Below the pieces are notes generated by a model. It did no database searches and was not told the origin of the DNA. It worked only from the letters and a program-made list of their open reading frames with translations. From an uncultured Eubacteriales bacterium (GTDB lineage: Bacteria; Bacillota; Clostridia; Oscillospirales; Acutalibacteraceae), in assembly GCA_900313475.1 (NCBI GenBank), contig OMRJ01000292.1, positions 1 to 6,603 on the forward strand: DNA of 6,603 nt, read 5' to 3'. Below, piece after piece: positions 6,166 to 6,603 of the stretch. Each line of letters opens with the position of its first letter. The first letter of the stretch is position 1. Made by a program: the position numbers and the translations under genes.

Positions 6166-6603
6166 ATGATAAAAAAAGCCGAAAAAGAGTTTATCTTCGG
6201 CACGGATACCGTGACCGCTTCGTGTCACGCTTCAACAGTGCTGCCGCTCGGTGACGGAACGGTTCTTGCGGCGTGGTTCGGAGGCAAAAAAGAGGGCGAC
6301 GACAGTGTCGGAATTTTTTTGTCGGTACGCGGTCAAAACGGAAACTGGAGCAGTCCTAAGCTTATCTCCGAGGATGTGCCCGTGCCGCATTGGAATCCCG
6401 TGTTGTATGAACGTTCCGACGGTGAAATAGTGCTGTTTTATAAGTACGGTCATGAAATTTCCGATTGGATAACAAAGTATGTTTTTCTTTCACGCGGCGG
6501 CGATGTGATATCGACGCCTGCGGAGCTTGTCCCGGGTGACACATCCGGCGGCAGGGGACCCGTGAAAAATAAGTGCCTTCGCCTTTCGGACGGACGGCTG
6601 CTC
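6166..6603 (+). CDS. Sialidase-like BNR_2 beta-propeller protein, N-terminal part (runs off window)
   Basis: The first 146 codons are present and the frame is still open at the right edge. The ATG is chosen because GGAGGG (6154-6159) lies 6 bases upstream and the family homology begins almost at once. Diagnostic segments are SCHASTVLPLGDGTVLAAWFG (19-39), WSSPKLI (61-67), HWNPVLY (75-81), LFYKYG (90-95) and GGRGPVKNK (128-136). These fit the BNR_2 type of sialidase superfamily propeller, seen as exo-sialidase-like proteins in many gut bacteria. There is no signal peptide, so the product should be cytoplasmic and act on imported oligosaccharides. The Asp-box positions (near 53-61 and 109-117) are degenerate. 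Sialic acid release is only one option: related propellers also include enzymes acting on other acidic glycans, and the catalytic residues lie partly beyond the window. Confidence 0.85.
   Translation, partial: MIKKAEKEFIFGTDTVTASCHASTVLPLGDGTVLAAWFGGKKEGDDSVGIFLSVRGQNGNWSSPKLISEDVPVPHWNPVLYERSDGEIVLFYKYGHEISDWITKYVFLSRGGDVISTPAELVPGDTSGGRGPVKNKCLRLSDGRLL

Noticed and set aside
5926..6228. Minus-strand 100-codon frame in the divergent intergenic region
   Set aside because: It covers the promoter, terminator and first codons of the sialidase-like gene, is low-complexity and Phe/Lys-rich, and shows no recognisable family.
6057..6254. Plus-strand 65-codon frame before and inside the sialidase-like gene
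   Set aside because: It crosses the terminator hairpin and the sialidase-like gene start in another frame, and lacks an RBS.

Overview
The window looks like a piece of a Clostridia (Firmicutes) chromosome, most likely a gut Oscillospiraceae/Ruminococcus-type organism. This rests on the strong GGAGG-type ribosome binding sites, consensus sigma-A promoters, a tRNA with encoded CCA, Clostridia-style mobile-element genes, and exported or glycan-related proteins. The genus cannot be fixed from the sequence.

Left part (1 to about 2.6 kb, plus strand): the end of an integrated mobile element. It holds the 3' part of a gene with ADP-ribosyltransferase-like R-S-E motifs, a very small gene that appears broken by a one-base frameshift, and a complete large serine recombinase. 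A strong hairpin terminator follows the recombinase. The other end of the element lies outside the window, and its right boundary, somewhere between the recombinase stop and the tRNA promoter, cannot be placed exactly.

Middle (2.68 to 2.97 kb): a tRNA-Arg(UCU) gene with a perfect consensus promoter and its own terminator. Directly after it is a 15-bp perfect hairpin that terminates the operon arriving from the right on the minus strand.

Right part (2.99 to 5.82 kb, minus strand): a two-gene operon with a 3-base gap. The first gene encodes a secreted 616-residue alpha/beta-hydrolase-like protein. The second encodes a calcineurin-like metallophosphoesterase with a lipoprotein-like N-terminus. 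Both products appear to act outside the membrane, so they may work in sequence on one phosphate- and ester-containing substrate; this is inference.

Far right (5.82 to 6.60 kb): a 346-base divergent intergenic region with a promoter for the minus operon, a Fur-family-like palindrome, an unassigned terminator hairpin, and a promoter plus RBS for a plus-strand gene. That gene encodes a cytoplasmic sialidase-like (BNR_2) beta-propeller protein and runs off the end of the window.

No clearly new multi-gene system is visible. The points most worth a second look are the ADP-ribosyltransferase-like cargo protein, the exported hydrolase/phosphoesterase pair, and the operator and short-transcript arrangement before the sialidase-like gene.
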